Source of the DNA: Pedobacter sp. R20-19
Lineage (GTDB): Bacteria; Bacteroidota; Bacteroidia; Sphingobacteriales; Sphingobacteriaceae
Length of the DNA: 64,000 bases
Reading direction: 5' to 3'
Assembly: GCF_000708265.2 (NCBI RefSeq)
Contig: NZ_JCKI01000001.1
Coordinates: 186,001-250,000, forward strand
Part shown: positions 8,835 to 16,096 of the stretch, piece after piece
Layout: each line of letters begins with the position of its first letter
Position numbering within the stretch: the stretch's first letter is position 1
Notes under the pieces: generated by a model
What the model was told of the DNA's origin: nothing
Seen by the model: only the letters and a program-made list of their open reading frames with translations
Database searches by the model: none
Position numbers and translations under genes: made by a program

Positions 8835-9844
8835 TCTAAAGAATAAGGGTCATAATTACATTTGAGCGGTTTTTCCAATGAGGTATCACTCTCCAAAAAA
8901 GCTCTGCAATCTGTGCACACATATCTGAATTCACATACTTTACAGGTTGTAATTTTATCTTTATTAATCCTCCATGTTTCTTGGAATACGCTACTTGACA
9001 CGACGTCTACAATATCATCCGTGTAGATATTACCAAAACTTTTTTTCATAGAGGGGCAATTTTTTAAAGAACCATCAATATCAATACCTAATTTCCGATT
9101 TAGACATGAGTTGAAGTTGAGCCCCTCTGTAAAAGAAGGTAATCCTACCAGAAAGTAGTCGGGAGTTATTATTCCGCAACAACGATTGGAATCGATGACC
9201 TGTTCTGTCATTATGATGTTTCCCATATTGACTTCACTTTGGCCTGTAAACCTATGTGTAATTGTTTGAGGTGCAGAGTGTACAATTATTGATTTAATTC
9301 TTAAATATTTTTCAGTTAAAATTAACATGGCTTTCATATCTATTTCATTATTATATTTTATAATAAATTCAATAGACTTTATTCTTTTTCTTTCCAGTAA
9401 TTCCAAAATACTATGTAATTCAGAAAGGCTTAGGTAATCATAACAGCGAACCTGAACATCTCTGCATCCGACGAGTTCTAATTTAGAAAAAATCAATGCG
9501 AAATTATGATGATAAGAGTCATTATGATCTATGATCGCATTTGTGATTATACTAGGGTTTTCCCATGTGAGTTCGATCTGGGGGAAAACTTCAGGCTCAT
9601 CCGTCCAAAATCCCAAATCTTTATTTACTAAAGACTCAAAAAAGGCTACGATCTCCTCTTCGCCAATTTGGTTACTATAACTTTCCAAAATTTCTTCAAT
9701 TGACAAGTCTTGAGTATTGGTCAGGATTTCCCAAAATGGGATTGTTACAAAATACATACTATCTCTCTGAAGATCACAAATTACCGCTCTTTTCACTCCT
9801 TTAACCAGCAGACAACATGCAAATAGCCTAAATACTTTACCCAT
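8822..9844 (-). CDS. gwsS: Grasp-with-spasm SPASM-domain peptide maturase (GwsS-like)
   Basis: The 340-residue protein opens with RLFACCLLVKG and VICDLQRD, the N-terminus I associate with grasp-with-spasm maturases. The C-terminus is a SPASM domain: Cys301, 304, 310, 313 and 329 (CKVCEFRYVC-TDC...C) plus upstream Cys in RCCG, NSCLN and KNCPS. The central barrel region lacks a radical-SAM CxxxCxxC; where it should be, the sequence reads IIDHNDSYHHNF. It is therefore likely not an AdoMet radical enzyme, though the auxiliary iron-sulfur sites look intact. It overlaps the small gene upstream by 8 bp and the GT14 gene downstream by 13 bp. The family call is good, the chemistry unknown. Confidence 0.85.
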   Translation of the reverse strand: MGKVFRLFACCLLVKGVKRAVICDLQRDSMYFVTIPFWEILTNTQDLSIEEILESYSNQIGEEEIVAFFESLVNKDLGFWTDEPEVFPQIELTWENPSIITNAIIDHNDSYHHNFALIFSKLELVGCRDVQVRCYDYLSLSELHSILELLERKRIKSIEFIIKYNNEIDMKAMLILTEKYLRIKSIIVHSAPQTITHRFTGQSEVNMGNIIMTEQVIDSNRCCGIITPDYFLVGLPSFTEGLNFNSCLNRKLGIDIDGSLKNCPSMKKSFGNIYTDDIVDVVSSSVFQETWRINKDKITTCKVCEFRYVCTDCRAFLESDTSLEKPLKCNYDPYSLEWKN

Positions 9845-10070
9845 TCTTTTCTTGAATTATTTTGTAATCAACTATCTTTGAAATGTTCTTATAATGACCA
9901 GTTGGCTGATAAGTTTCACTCTGGTAAGCATCAACACTAACCCCATACCTTTTGGATTTCATTTTCATACTTACTGCCTTATCAAATTTCACAAGGAACA
10001 AAAACTTGAAACTTGAAGGAAGTCCAGCGAACTTTTCTTTTGCAATATTAAGATATTCCTTAATGTTCAT
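9837..10070 (-). CDS. Small protein inside the grasp-with-spasm operon, function unknown
   Basis: This 77-residue frame overlaps the ATP-grasp gene by 11 bp and the SPASM gene by 8 bp, so it is translated as part of the operon. The product is basic in the middle (KMKSKRYG) and has no signal peptide, transmembrane helix or Cys. It carries no Gly-Gly leader, so it is unlikely to be a second precursor. An accessory protein for leader recognition or complex assembly between the ligase and the SPASM protein is possible, but I do not recognise a family. The gene is real by position and coupling. Confidence 0.7.
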   Translation of the reverse strand: MNIKEYLNIAKEKFAGLPSSFKFLFLVKFDKAVSMKMKSKRYGVSVDAYQSETYQPTGHYKNISKIVDYKIIQEKNG

Positions 10071-11055
10071 AACTTGAGAGGTATTGAGCTATTTTTCTGT
10101 ACAATGGATAGTTACATGGACCTGCGACTTGTGCGAACTGTCCAACAGGATTGACTTCTAAAAAAACATATTCATTTTTTGTTGTCACCACAATATCTAT
10201 TGAACCAGTCTGCAGGGATAGTCTATCCATCAGTATTGTGAGTTTTTCCTTAATTGCTTCAGGTAAGTTAAAGGGAACTGTCCGGTTCGGTTTTTGCATG
10301 TTGTAATTGCGAAAGTCGACAGTGGTTGTTTCGTCTTGTTGAGAAAATATCGCCATGGGATAAAACTCACCATTCAGATAAAAAATTCGCAACTCATATT
10401 TTTTTTCCAGTTTTTCCTGGATTAGTGAAGGAAATATTGTCTCTGGAAGTTCATCAATAGTGGCCTCGCTGAGTTCTTCGGTGTAAAACAACATTCTCCT
10501 TCCGAACTTTTCAGCAATAAAAAGGTTGTCAATGGCCTTGGTAATAATTCCTTTATGTTTGTTTTTAAGTACCCTGATCTTACTCGTTGATGTCGTAATT
10601 AAAGTATCAGGCACCTGTATTCCGATTTCAATTGCGAGCTTAAGAACTTTCAGTTTATTCACACTGGCAGTCAAACGGCTTCCCAGCCTAATGGGGATGT
10701 CGTCAAGCAAGTCGTGCATGAATTGTACCAAAACCTTATATTCCAACTCAAGATAGGATGCTAGTTTATTATTAAAAATCCTGGAGTTAAAAATATTGGT
10801 AGAAGATTGTTTCCTTAAGGGCGGGATGGATCCCCGCCGATACCAAAATGACTTAATATCTTTCGAGTTGATCTCATTACCTTTGTATTTAATTACAAAT
10901 TCTGGCGTCGGTGTACTATTATCTATATTGACGCTTAGTTCTTCGGTGAAACCGTCATCAAAATTTATCCTTATATATTCGGCCTTGTAGTGTATAAGCC
11001 AATCAATGACATTTGGCGTGTTAACTTCAAAGTCATTGCTAAAAATGAGAACCAT
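10060..11055 (-). CDS. gwsG: Grasp-with-spasm ATP-grasp peptide ligase (GwsG-like)
   Basis: This 331-residue ATP-grasp enzyme resembles the ligases that make microviridin-type graspetides by joining Asp/Glu side chains to Ser/Thr (ester) or Lys (amide). The N-terminus MVLIFSNDFE is followed by FWYRRGSIP. The ATP-grasp core holds the lysine strand VIKYKGN/ITKA, the EKKYELRIFYLNGE block, and the magnesium-binding end VFLEVNPVGQFA (E-x-N). The final PCNYPLYRKIAQYL matches the grasp-with-spasm subgroup as I know it. It lies just after the precursor and a hairpin, and overlaps the 77-residue gene. Substrate assignment to the precursor is by position. Confidence 0.9.
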   Translation of the reverse strand: MVLIFSNDFEVNTPNVIDWLIHYKAEYIRINFDDGFTEELSVNIDNSTPTPEFVIKYKGNEINSKDIKSFWYRRGSIPPLRKQSSTNIFNSRIFNNKLASYLELEYKVLVQFMHDLLDDIPIRLGSRLTASVNKLKVLKLAIEIGIQVPDTLITTSTSKIRVLKNKHKGIITKAIDNLFIAEKFGRRMLFYTEELSEATIDELPETIFPSLIQEKLEKKYELRIFYLNGEFYPMAIFSQQDETTTVDFRNYNMQKPNRTVPFNLPEAIKEKLTILMDRLSLQTGSIDIVVTTKNEYVFLEVNPVGQFAQVAGPCNYPLYRKIAQYLSSYEH

Positions 11056-11081
11056 AATTTGTATCTAATTCGATATAAAAG

Positions 11082-11113
11082 CAAAAGGACTACTCATCAG
11101 AGCGGCCCTTTTG
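11082..11113 (-). terminator. Hairpin between precursor and ligase genes (likely attenuator)
   Basis: On the minus strand CAAAAGG and CCTTTTG pair around an 18-nt loop, followed by CTTTTAT. It lies between the precursor stop (11132) and the ligase start (11055). Partial termination or mRNA end protection here would give more precursor than enzyme, as is usual for RiPP operons. Confidence 0.55.
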
Positions 11114-11131
11114 TTTAACTAACAACTAACA

Positions 11132-11320
11132 CTAGCTTTCGAAATGGAAATCCCAGTCGTCACCAGCAGTGTAGCCAGTAGAGGTAACTGTTGATGAAGC
11201 TGATAAAGACTCATCAAGTCCGTTACCACCTTTAACAGTACTAGTTAAGCTCAATTTGTGAGCGCTGAATTCATTAAGAGAACCTGCTTGGTTCTCATTT
11301 TGGTTTTTGTTCTTTTCCAT
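11132..11320 (-). CDS. gwsA: Gly-Gly leader RiPP precursor (graspetide-like core)
   Basis: The 62-residue product has a hydrophilic N-terminus rich in Lys, Asn and Gln, a leader block HKLSLTSTVKGG, and Gly-Gly at residues 31-32, the cleavage site expected for the C39 exporter at 3366. The predicted 30-residue core starts NGLDES. It continues with a Ser/Thr run (SASSTVTSTGYT, residues 40-51) and ends DDWDFHFES, with acids at 54, 55, 57 and 61. Hydroxyl donors followed by acid acceptors is the pattern needed for ester macrocycles by an ATP-grasp ligase. The core has no Cys, so lanthionine or sactionine formation is excluded. It is the first gene of the operon. Confidence 0.9.
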   Translation of the reverse strand: MEKNKNQNENQAGSLNEFSAHKLSLTSTVKGGNGLDESLSASSTVTSTGYTAGDDWDFHFES

Positions 11321-11356
11321 GTTAGTGGATTTAGGTTGAGAATTAATTAATTAAAA

Positions 11357-11387
11357 CTAATATAGCTGTTTTATTTTTTTTCCACAA
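11357..11387 (-). promoter_or_regulatory. Candidate promoter of the precursor operon
   Basis: On the minus strand TTGTGG (11387-11382) is followed, after the usual 20-base spacing from TTG, by TATATTAG (11364-11357). This resembles the Bacteroidota -33 TTG / -7 TAnnTTTG promoter. It lies about 37 bases before the precursor ATG. Confidence 0.4.
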
Positions 11388-11432
11388 CACACATGTAACT
11401 TAATAAATACTTTTATGTAATATTAAATCATT
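11382..11432. repeat. Imperfect direct repeat, copy 1 (second copy 11689-11738)
   Basis: CCACAA, CACATGTA, then a block reading CTT...ATACTTT...ATGTAATA, and finally ATCAT recur in the same order about 307 bp downstream. The repeat overlaps the candidate -33 element of the precursor, so the leader region appears to have been duplicated. No second precursor is found between the copies. Confidence 0.5.
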
Positions 11433-11571
11433 GTAAAAAAACTTACTGTTACAAAAGCGGCTTAATGCAACGTATACGCAATATATCGGATATAACATGC
11501 AGGTCATGTATCTTAATTTTTACATAATCATATACCAAAAACAAAATAAATCACTGTAAATCAATGACAAT

Positions 11572-11593
11572 CAACATATTTTTAAATATGTTG
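11572..11593. promoter_or_regulatory. 22-bp perfect palindrome, operator-like
   Basis: CAACATATTT and AAATATGTTG are perfect inverted arms around TT, in the middle of the 555-bp divergent intergenic region between the precursor operon and the 11876 operon. A homodimeric regulator site is likely; the regulator is unknown. Nothing else with coding potential was seen in 11321-11875, which is very AT-rich. Confidence 0.45.
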
Positions 11594-11688
11594 CGAAATA
11601 ACATATAGCTACAATTATAGCTATCGGATGGGAATTTTGAAATTAAGATGCGCTACAAACTTTATTTAAGAATAGGTTTACCACAAAC

Positions 11689-11738
11689 CCACATGTATAC
11701 TTAGATAATACTTTATGTAATAGCACCAATCATCAAAT
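11689..11738. repeat. Imperfect direct repeat, copy 2
   Basis: Second copy of the roughly 50-bp element at 11382-11432, about 140 bases before the 11876 gene. Differences are scattered substitutions and one-base indels. Confidence 0.5.
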
Positions 11739-11875
11739 TACATATTTATAAACTTTCCATGTATTTTCAATAATATTACATCGACAACTTAAACTATTAC
11801 ATCTTAAGTAAAATAATTAAAATAAAAATAACCACGGAACGGATTGTAAAGTCTTATTAGAAAAACAAAAGCAAT

Positions 11876-12193
11876 ATGGATAATAACTTCATGATCGTAT
11901 TAATGGCCTTAGCCCTTTTAATTTTCCTTTTCAGTATTAGATACTTATATAATAAGGAAAAATTAGCCATGATTGAAAAAGGTGCAGATTATCAACCCAG
12001 AAAGAACTCTTCTTTTACAATCTATAAGATAAGTTGTTTGTTAATAGGAATTGGAATCGGGATGTTCCTGTCCTTTCTCCTCTCAGAGCTGGCTTTCCCA
12101 AATCTTAGTGACGAGCCAATTTATTTTTCTATTGTCCCCATCTGTGCTGGAATATCTCTTATTATATCTCAAAAATTAACCTTAAAGCAATAG
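11876..12193 (+). CDS. Small membrane protein, DUF6249-like
   Basis: This 105-residue protein has an N-terminal transmembrane helix (about residues 5-23), the short cytoplasmic segment NKEKLAMIEKGADY, and two more helices (about 50-70 and 82-98). The EKLAMIEKG block after the first helix is characteristic of DUF6249 proteins, which in Bacteroidota are often encoded next to ECF sigma factors. It is the first of four tightly packed genes, ending 3 bp before the TonB-type gene. The family has no assigned biochemistry; a role in the regulation of the following sigma factor is inference from position. Confidence 0.65.
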   Translation: MDNNFMIVLMALALLIFLFSIRYLYNKEKLAMIEKGADYQPRKNSSFTIYKISCLLIGIGIGMFLSFLLSELAFPNLSDEPIYFSIVPICAGISLIISQKLTLKQ

Positions 12194-12196
12194 TAT

Positions 12197-14617
12197 ATGA
12201 GAATGATGCTCTCGGTAGTATTAACTGTAATTATAAATTATGGTTTATTCGGTCAAACCAAACTTCCCTTGGAACTAAAAGGCAAAATAACATCGAATAT
12301 TGGCGATCAAATTGAAGGAGCGACGGTCATGCTTTTCAGCATCGATTCGGTTTTGCAGAGAACTGCTATTTCAAATCTCCAAGGAGATTACGCGATCGCT
12401 AATATAAATCCAGGGCAATATAGGCTCCAAGTCACTCATGTGAGTTATAGCGCTATACAGACCACTATTAACTTGGATTCGACAAAAGTAAATTTCTCCA
12501 TCGTTCTCAAGTCTACGGGTGAAAACCATGTACTTAATGAAGTCAATATCAAAGCAAAGAAGCCATTTATCGAAAAAAAATTAAATAAGATTGTCTTAAA
12601 TGTTTCAGAGAGTATCATTGCATCTAATGATAATTTATTAGATATTTTACAAAAGGCACCATCTGTTATGCTAACTCCAGACAATAAAATTGCTATTGGC
12701 GGAAGGCCTGGGGCACTGGTATTGATAGATGGTAGGGAGACCCGTCTTTCAGCAGGAGAACTGACCAACATGCTTCAAAACCTACCCAGCGCAAATATCG
12801 ATAGGGTAGAAATTATTACTACTCCTCCGGCTAAGTATGAAGCGTCGGGAAGTGCAGGAATTATAAATATAATAACGAAAAAAGATAAAACTTTAGGCTT
12901 TAATAGTAACTTGACATCAGGAATTTCATATGGAGAGAACCTAAAGTACAATGCAAGCTTTTCAGGCAATTATAGGTTCAAGCGTTTTTTACTTTTTGGA
13001 TCTTATGATTATTCTAATAATAAAAACATCTATCGGCCAGATCAAATAAGAACTTTTGATGAAAATAGCAACAAACAAATAGTATTCGACCAGAGAGGAG
13101 AAATCTTAAGCCATTCTAAAAACAACTACTTTAAAGTTGGCGCTGATTTTACAATAGATTCGAATAATGTAGTTGGATTTATTTTTAATGGCTATAACAA
13201 CAGGAGTACAGGAAATGGCCTAAATACTACACTTATTGGCAGAACAACAACAGTTATCGACTCTAGCATTATAGCCAGAAGTAATACACAAAACCACTCT
13301 GAGAATAATTCATACAACATTAATTATACATCTTTGCTTTTAAAAAAGGTTAACCTCAGCGCAAACTTTGATTATTCGAATTATCTAGGAGATGTAAATA
13401 GCTTTATTGATAATAACTTCATAGGATCATTAACAAGTCCTTATAAAATATCAAATCAGCTGCCTATAAAAATAAATATAAAATCAGCAAAATTAGATTT
13501 GACAATTCCTGTAAATAAGATTTTAACTTTAGAAACTGGTTTGAAATTAAGTAGTACCAAAACTGACAATGACTTCGTATTTAGCTCGGATGCTGGATAT
13601 CAGCCTAATCAACTTATAGTAGACTCCTCCAGGACAAATCACTTTATATATGATGAAAGAATAAATGCTTATTATGCCACAGGAAAAGGAACCCTGGGTA
13701 AAGTTGAATATGAATTGGGATTAAGGGCTGAGCAGACGATCTCAAAGGCTAATTCTTTAACGTCAAATTCAGTAGTTGATCGTAACTACCTTAATTTTTT
13801 TCCTACTATTTCTTTCAGCTATAACCTGTTAAAAAAAGGAAGGACCGAGGTCTCATATTCCAAGCGCATAGACAGACCATTATATAGCGATTTGAACCCA
13901 TTTATAATTTTTTATAACCAATATTCATTCGAACAGGGAAACCCCTATTTAAAACCATCTATCTCAAATAGTTTTCAGTTATCACAAACAATTAACGACA
14001 AACTTTTTTTATCATTAGGTTATACACATACTGTAGACATACCTTCTGTAATTTACCGGAAAACTGCTGATAGTGAAGCAACAATGGTTACCACAGAAAA
14101 TATTAGCTCATTAAAAAACTATAGCTTCTCAATGAGTTACCCGGTCATATCTTCCAAGACCCTCAACAGCAGGGTAAATGCGAACATTTATTACAATAAG
14201 TTTGCTGCAGTGGAACCTGCAACCAGTGCGAATTCTAAACTCACTTTTACCCTAAATTCCAGTACACAAATGAATATTTATAAGGGTTTACAGGGTGAAA
14301 TAAACGTAATGTACATGTCACCTTCAGCATATGGAATAATAATTACTGAACCAATTTTTTCGCTCAATCTAGGATTCAGAAAGTCTATTGGGAACAACCT
14401 TAACTTAGGGCTCTCTGCTACCGATATTTTCAATACTGTAAAGACAGCTGGAAGAATTTATAATCAAAATGTACAAATTTATATACACCAAAAGGCTGAA
14501 ACCAGACAGGTAAAATTAACATTGGCCTATAAATTAGGTAAAAAGACAGTTAAGATGTCAAGGCCCAAAGGCACAGGTGTTGATGAGGAAAAAAGAAGAG
14601 TTAAAATTGGAAATTAA
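12197..14617 (+). CDS. TonB-dependent receptor-type outer-membrane beta-barrel protein
   Basis: The 806-residue protein starts with a signal peptide (to about residue 19). A carboxypeptidase-regulatory-like beta-sandwich follows (about 25-110), then a plug-like domain with VLIDGRETRLS, a DRVEIITTPPAKYEASG block and GIINIITKK (about 175-225). The rest is a long beta-barrel of the OMP_b-brl_3 type. No TonB box is evident. The length and layout fit the short, non-SusC outer-membrane proteins of Bacteroidota. It lies between the DUF6249-like gene and the ECF sigma factor with gaps of 3 and 9 bp, so all four genes are one operon. The substrate is unknown. Confidence 0.85.
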   Translation: MRMMLSVVLTVIINYGLFGQTKLPLELKGKITSNIGDQIEGATVMLFSIDSVLQRTAISNLQGDYAIANINPGQYRLQVTHVSYSAIQTTINLDSTKVNFSIVLKSTGENHVLNEVNIKAKKPFIEKKLNKIVLNVSESIIASNDNLLDILQKAPSVMLTPDNKIAIGGRPGALVLIDGRETRLSAGELTNMLQNLPSANIDRVEIITTPPAKYEASGSAGIINIITKKDKTLGFNSNLTSGISYGENLKYNASFSGNYRFKRFLLFGSYDYSNNKNIYRPDQIRTFDENSNKQIVFDQRGEILSHSKNNYFKVGADFTIDSNNVVGFIFNGYNNRSTGNGLNTTLIGRTTTVIDSSIIARSNTQNHSENNSYNINYTSLLLKKVNLSANFDYSNYLGDVNSFIDNNFIGSLTSPYKISNQLPIKINIKSAKLDLTIPVNKILTLETGLKLSSTKTDNDFVFSSDAGYQPNQLIVDSSRTNHFIYDERINAYYATGKGTLGKVEYELGLRAEQTISKANSLTSNSVVDRNYLNFFPTISFSYNLLKKGRTEVSYSKRIDRPLYSDLNPFIIFYNQYSFEQGNPYLKPSISNSFQLSQTINDKLFLSLGYTHTVDIPSVIYRKTADSEATMVTTENISSLKNYSFSMSYPVISSKTLNSRVNANIYYNKFAAVEPATSANSKLTFTLNSSTQMNIYKGLQGEINVMYMSPSAYGIIITEPIFSLNLGFRKSIGNNLNLGLSATDIFNTVKTAGRIYNQNVQIYIHQKAETRQVKLTLAYKLGKKTVKMSRPKGTGVDEEKRRVKIGN

Positions 14618-14626
14618 GATATAAGC

Positions 14627-15196
14627 ATGGCTGTCCAAGATGATCAAAATCTTATAAGTGAAATTTTACGAGGAAACCGTGAACTGTTTGGGGTTCTGAT
14701 AAAGAAATATCAAAAACTTGTTTTCACTGTAGCATACCGTATAATTAAAGATGAAGATGAATCGAAGGATGTGTCACAAGATGTTTTTATAAAAGCTTTC
14801 CAAAACTTAAAAAAGTTTAATGGTGATGCTAAATTCAGCACTTGGATTTCTACAATCGCCTTCAGGCAATCTTTTGATTACCTGAAAAAAAAACAAAAAA
14901 GGTCCTCGTCGCTGGATAATTGGAATAATTCAGACTATGATATTAACTCAGACAGCTTAATCGAAATCAAGGAGAGGAAAATATTTATCCAGAAGGCAAT
15001 AGATTTACTGAAGCCAGAAGATTCTATTATTGTGACGTTGTATTATTTAGAGGAAAAGTCACTAAATGAGATTTCTGAAATTACTGGCATCACGATAAAT
15101 AATTTAAAAGCCAGATTGTTTAAGTCTAGAAAAATGTTAAAAGATATTTTTAAGAGGGTTGATAAAACCGAAATTAATGAGTTTTATGAAAGATGA
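14627..15196 (+). CDS. ECF-type RNA polymerase sigma factor (sigma-70 family)
   Basis: This 189-residue sigma factor has region 2 at about residues 20-90 (LVFTVAYRIIKDEDESKDVSQDVFI, then FSTWISTIAFR) and region 4 at about 125-180 (LEEKSLNEISEITGI, then LKARLFKSRKML). These are the two ECF domains. A run of lysines in the linker (KKKQKR) is natural for the family. Its 3' end overlaps the next gene, the usual arrangement for sigma/anti-sigma pairs. It probably controls the outer-membrane protein in its own operon, but no target promoter can be shown. Confidence 0.92.
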   Translation: MAVQDDQNLISEILRGNRELFGVLIKKYQKLVFTVAYRIIKDEDESKDVSQDVFIKAFQNLKKFNGDAKFSTWISTIAFRQSFDYLKKKQKRSSSLDNWNNSDYDINSDSLIEIKERKIFIQKAIDLLKPEDSIIVTLYYLEEKSLNEISEITGITINNLKARLFKSRKMLKDIFKRVDKTEINEFYER

Positions 15197-15665
15197 AAAT
15201 GAGCTTTGGGACTATGTCGAGGGCAAGTTCAACGTAGCCGATGGAGAAAAAATGGAGAGACTTCTTAATGATGACAAAGATTTGTTTCGCGAGTTTATGC
15301 TTATAAAAGAGGTCATTATGGCTTTAAAGGAAGACACCATTCCTAAACTTCCAGATGATTTTTTGGATGCTACACTTGAACGCTGTCTTTCGGTACCGCT
15401 ACCGAGTAAAGCAGTTCGTGCTGACAACAGGGTAATAATTAGTCTGTTTGTTTGCTTATTTTTAATTTTTATAACTGCACTGGTATATGGACTAAATTAT
15501 AGTAATGTAACAATTAAACGTCCAGTATTCGAATATGGGTTTTCAAGCACAAGAATTTATATGTTGCTAATGGTAACATTCGCATTTAGCTTTTTCATAG
15601 CCATTTTGTTTGATCATCGATATTCCAAGGGAAATGTATCTATCGGTGATAGCAAGCCGACATAA
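15177..15665 (+). CDS. Probable anti-sigma factor, two transmembrane helices
   Basis: I chose the ATG at 15177 (162 residues), inside the sigma-factor end; another ATG lies at 15186 and a TTG at 15159. The N-terminal cytoplasmic part (about 75 residues) reads ENELWDYVEGKFN and GEKMERLL, like the short ZAS-like N-termini of Bacteroidota anti-sigma proteins, but without the His/Cys zinc motif. Two hydrophobic helices follow (about 82-104 and 120-142). Overlap with the sigma gene and the membrane topology support the role. No sequence family is recognised, so this rests on context. Confidence 0.6.
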   Translation: MSFMKDENELWDYVEGKFNVADGEKMERLLNDDKDLFREFMLIKEVIMALKEDTIPKLPDDFLDATLERCLSVPLPSKAVRADNRVIISLFVCLFLIFITALVYGLNYSNVTIKRPVFEYGFSSTRIYMLLMVTFAFSFFIAILFDHRYSKGNVSIGDSKPT

Positions 15666-15755
15666 TACCATGAATTCTAAGCTATCGGCAATAGCTGAAA
15701 GTCTAAACAGAAAAGGTGATTGGAACTGAAACCATATTTATGTACTCATGAATAT

Positions 15756-15775
15756 ATCTTATCTTAAGATAAGAT
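15756..15775. promoter_or_regulatory. 20-bp perfect palindrome
   Basis: ATCTTATCTTAAGATAAGAT is its own reverse complement. It lies about 90 bp after the anti-sigma stop, ahead of no plus-strand gene, so its role as operator or part of a transcript end is open. Confidence 0.4.
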
Positions 15776-15845
15776 TCGAAATCTATTGCGCCTGTATTCT
15801 CTTTTTGATCACAACCGAAAGGTTAAATAGTGAATTGGATGTATG

Positions 15846-15932
15846 ACGTTGAAGACTTTAATTCCGTGGCTTGATGTCAATTATTATAATTAAAACATAA
15901 GATTAGCCGTCCTCATCTTCAACGTTTTTTTT
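15846..15932 (+). terminator. Long-loop hairpin ending in a T-run
   Basis: ACGTTGAAGA (15846-15855) pairs perfectly with TCTTCAACGT (15916-15925) and is followed by eight T. The 60-base loop is long for a simple terminator, so this could be the 3' end of a small RNA or of the sigma-factor operon. Confidence 0.4.
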
Positions 15933-16096
15933 GCATAATAATAGTCATTGATCAAAAATTTCCTTCAAATGCTTTTAAATTAGCTGGAATCAAATTAATG
16001 GTCGGCTAAACCTCTAAGACTTTTTTTATGGCACAATCAAGGTAAAAAATAAATCTCCCCGGTAATAATCAAACATGCCATAAATTTTTCATTGTA

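Larger units (their letters stand above)
15666..16096. other. Intergenic region with palindrome and hairpin
   Basis: No gene seen. It holds a 20-bp palindrome at 15756-15775 and a long-looped hairpin with a T-run at 15846-15932. Confidence 0.5.

Noticed and set aside
2093..11320. Lanthipeptide cluster
   Set aside because: There is no LanB, LanM or LanKC-type dehydratase, and the core peptide has no Cys.
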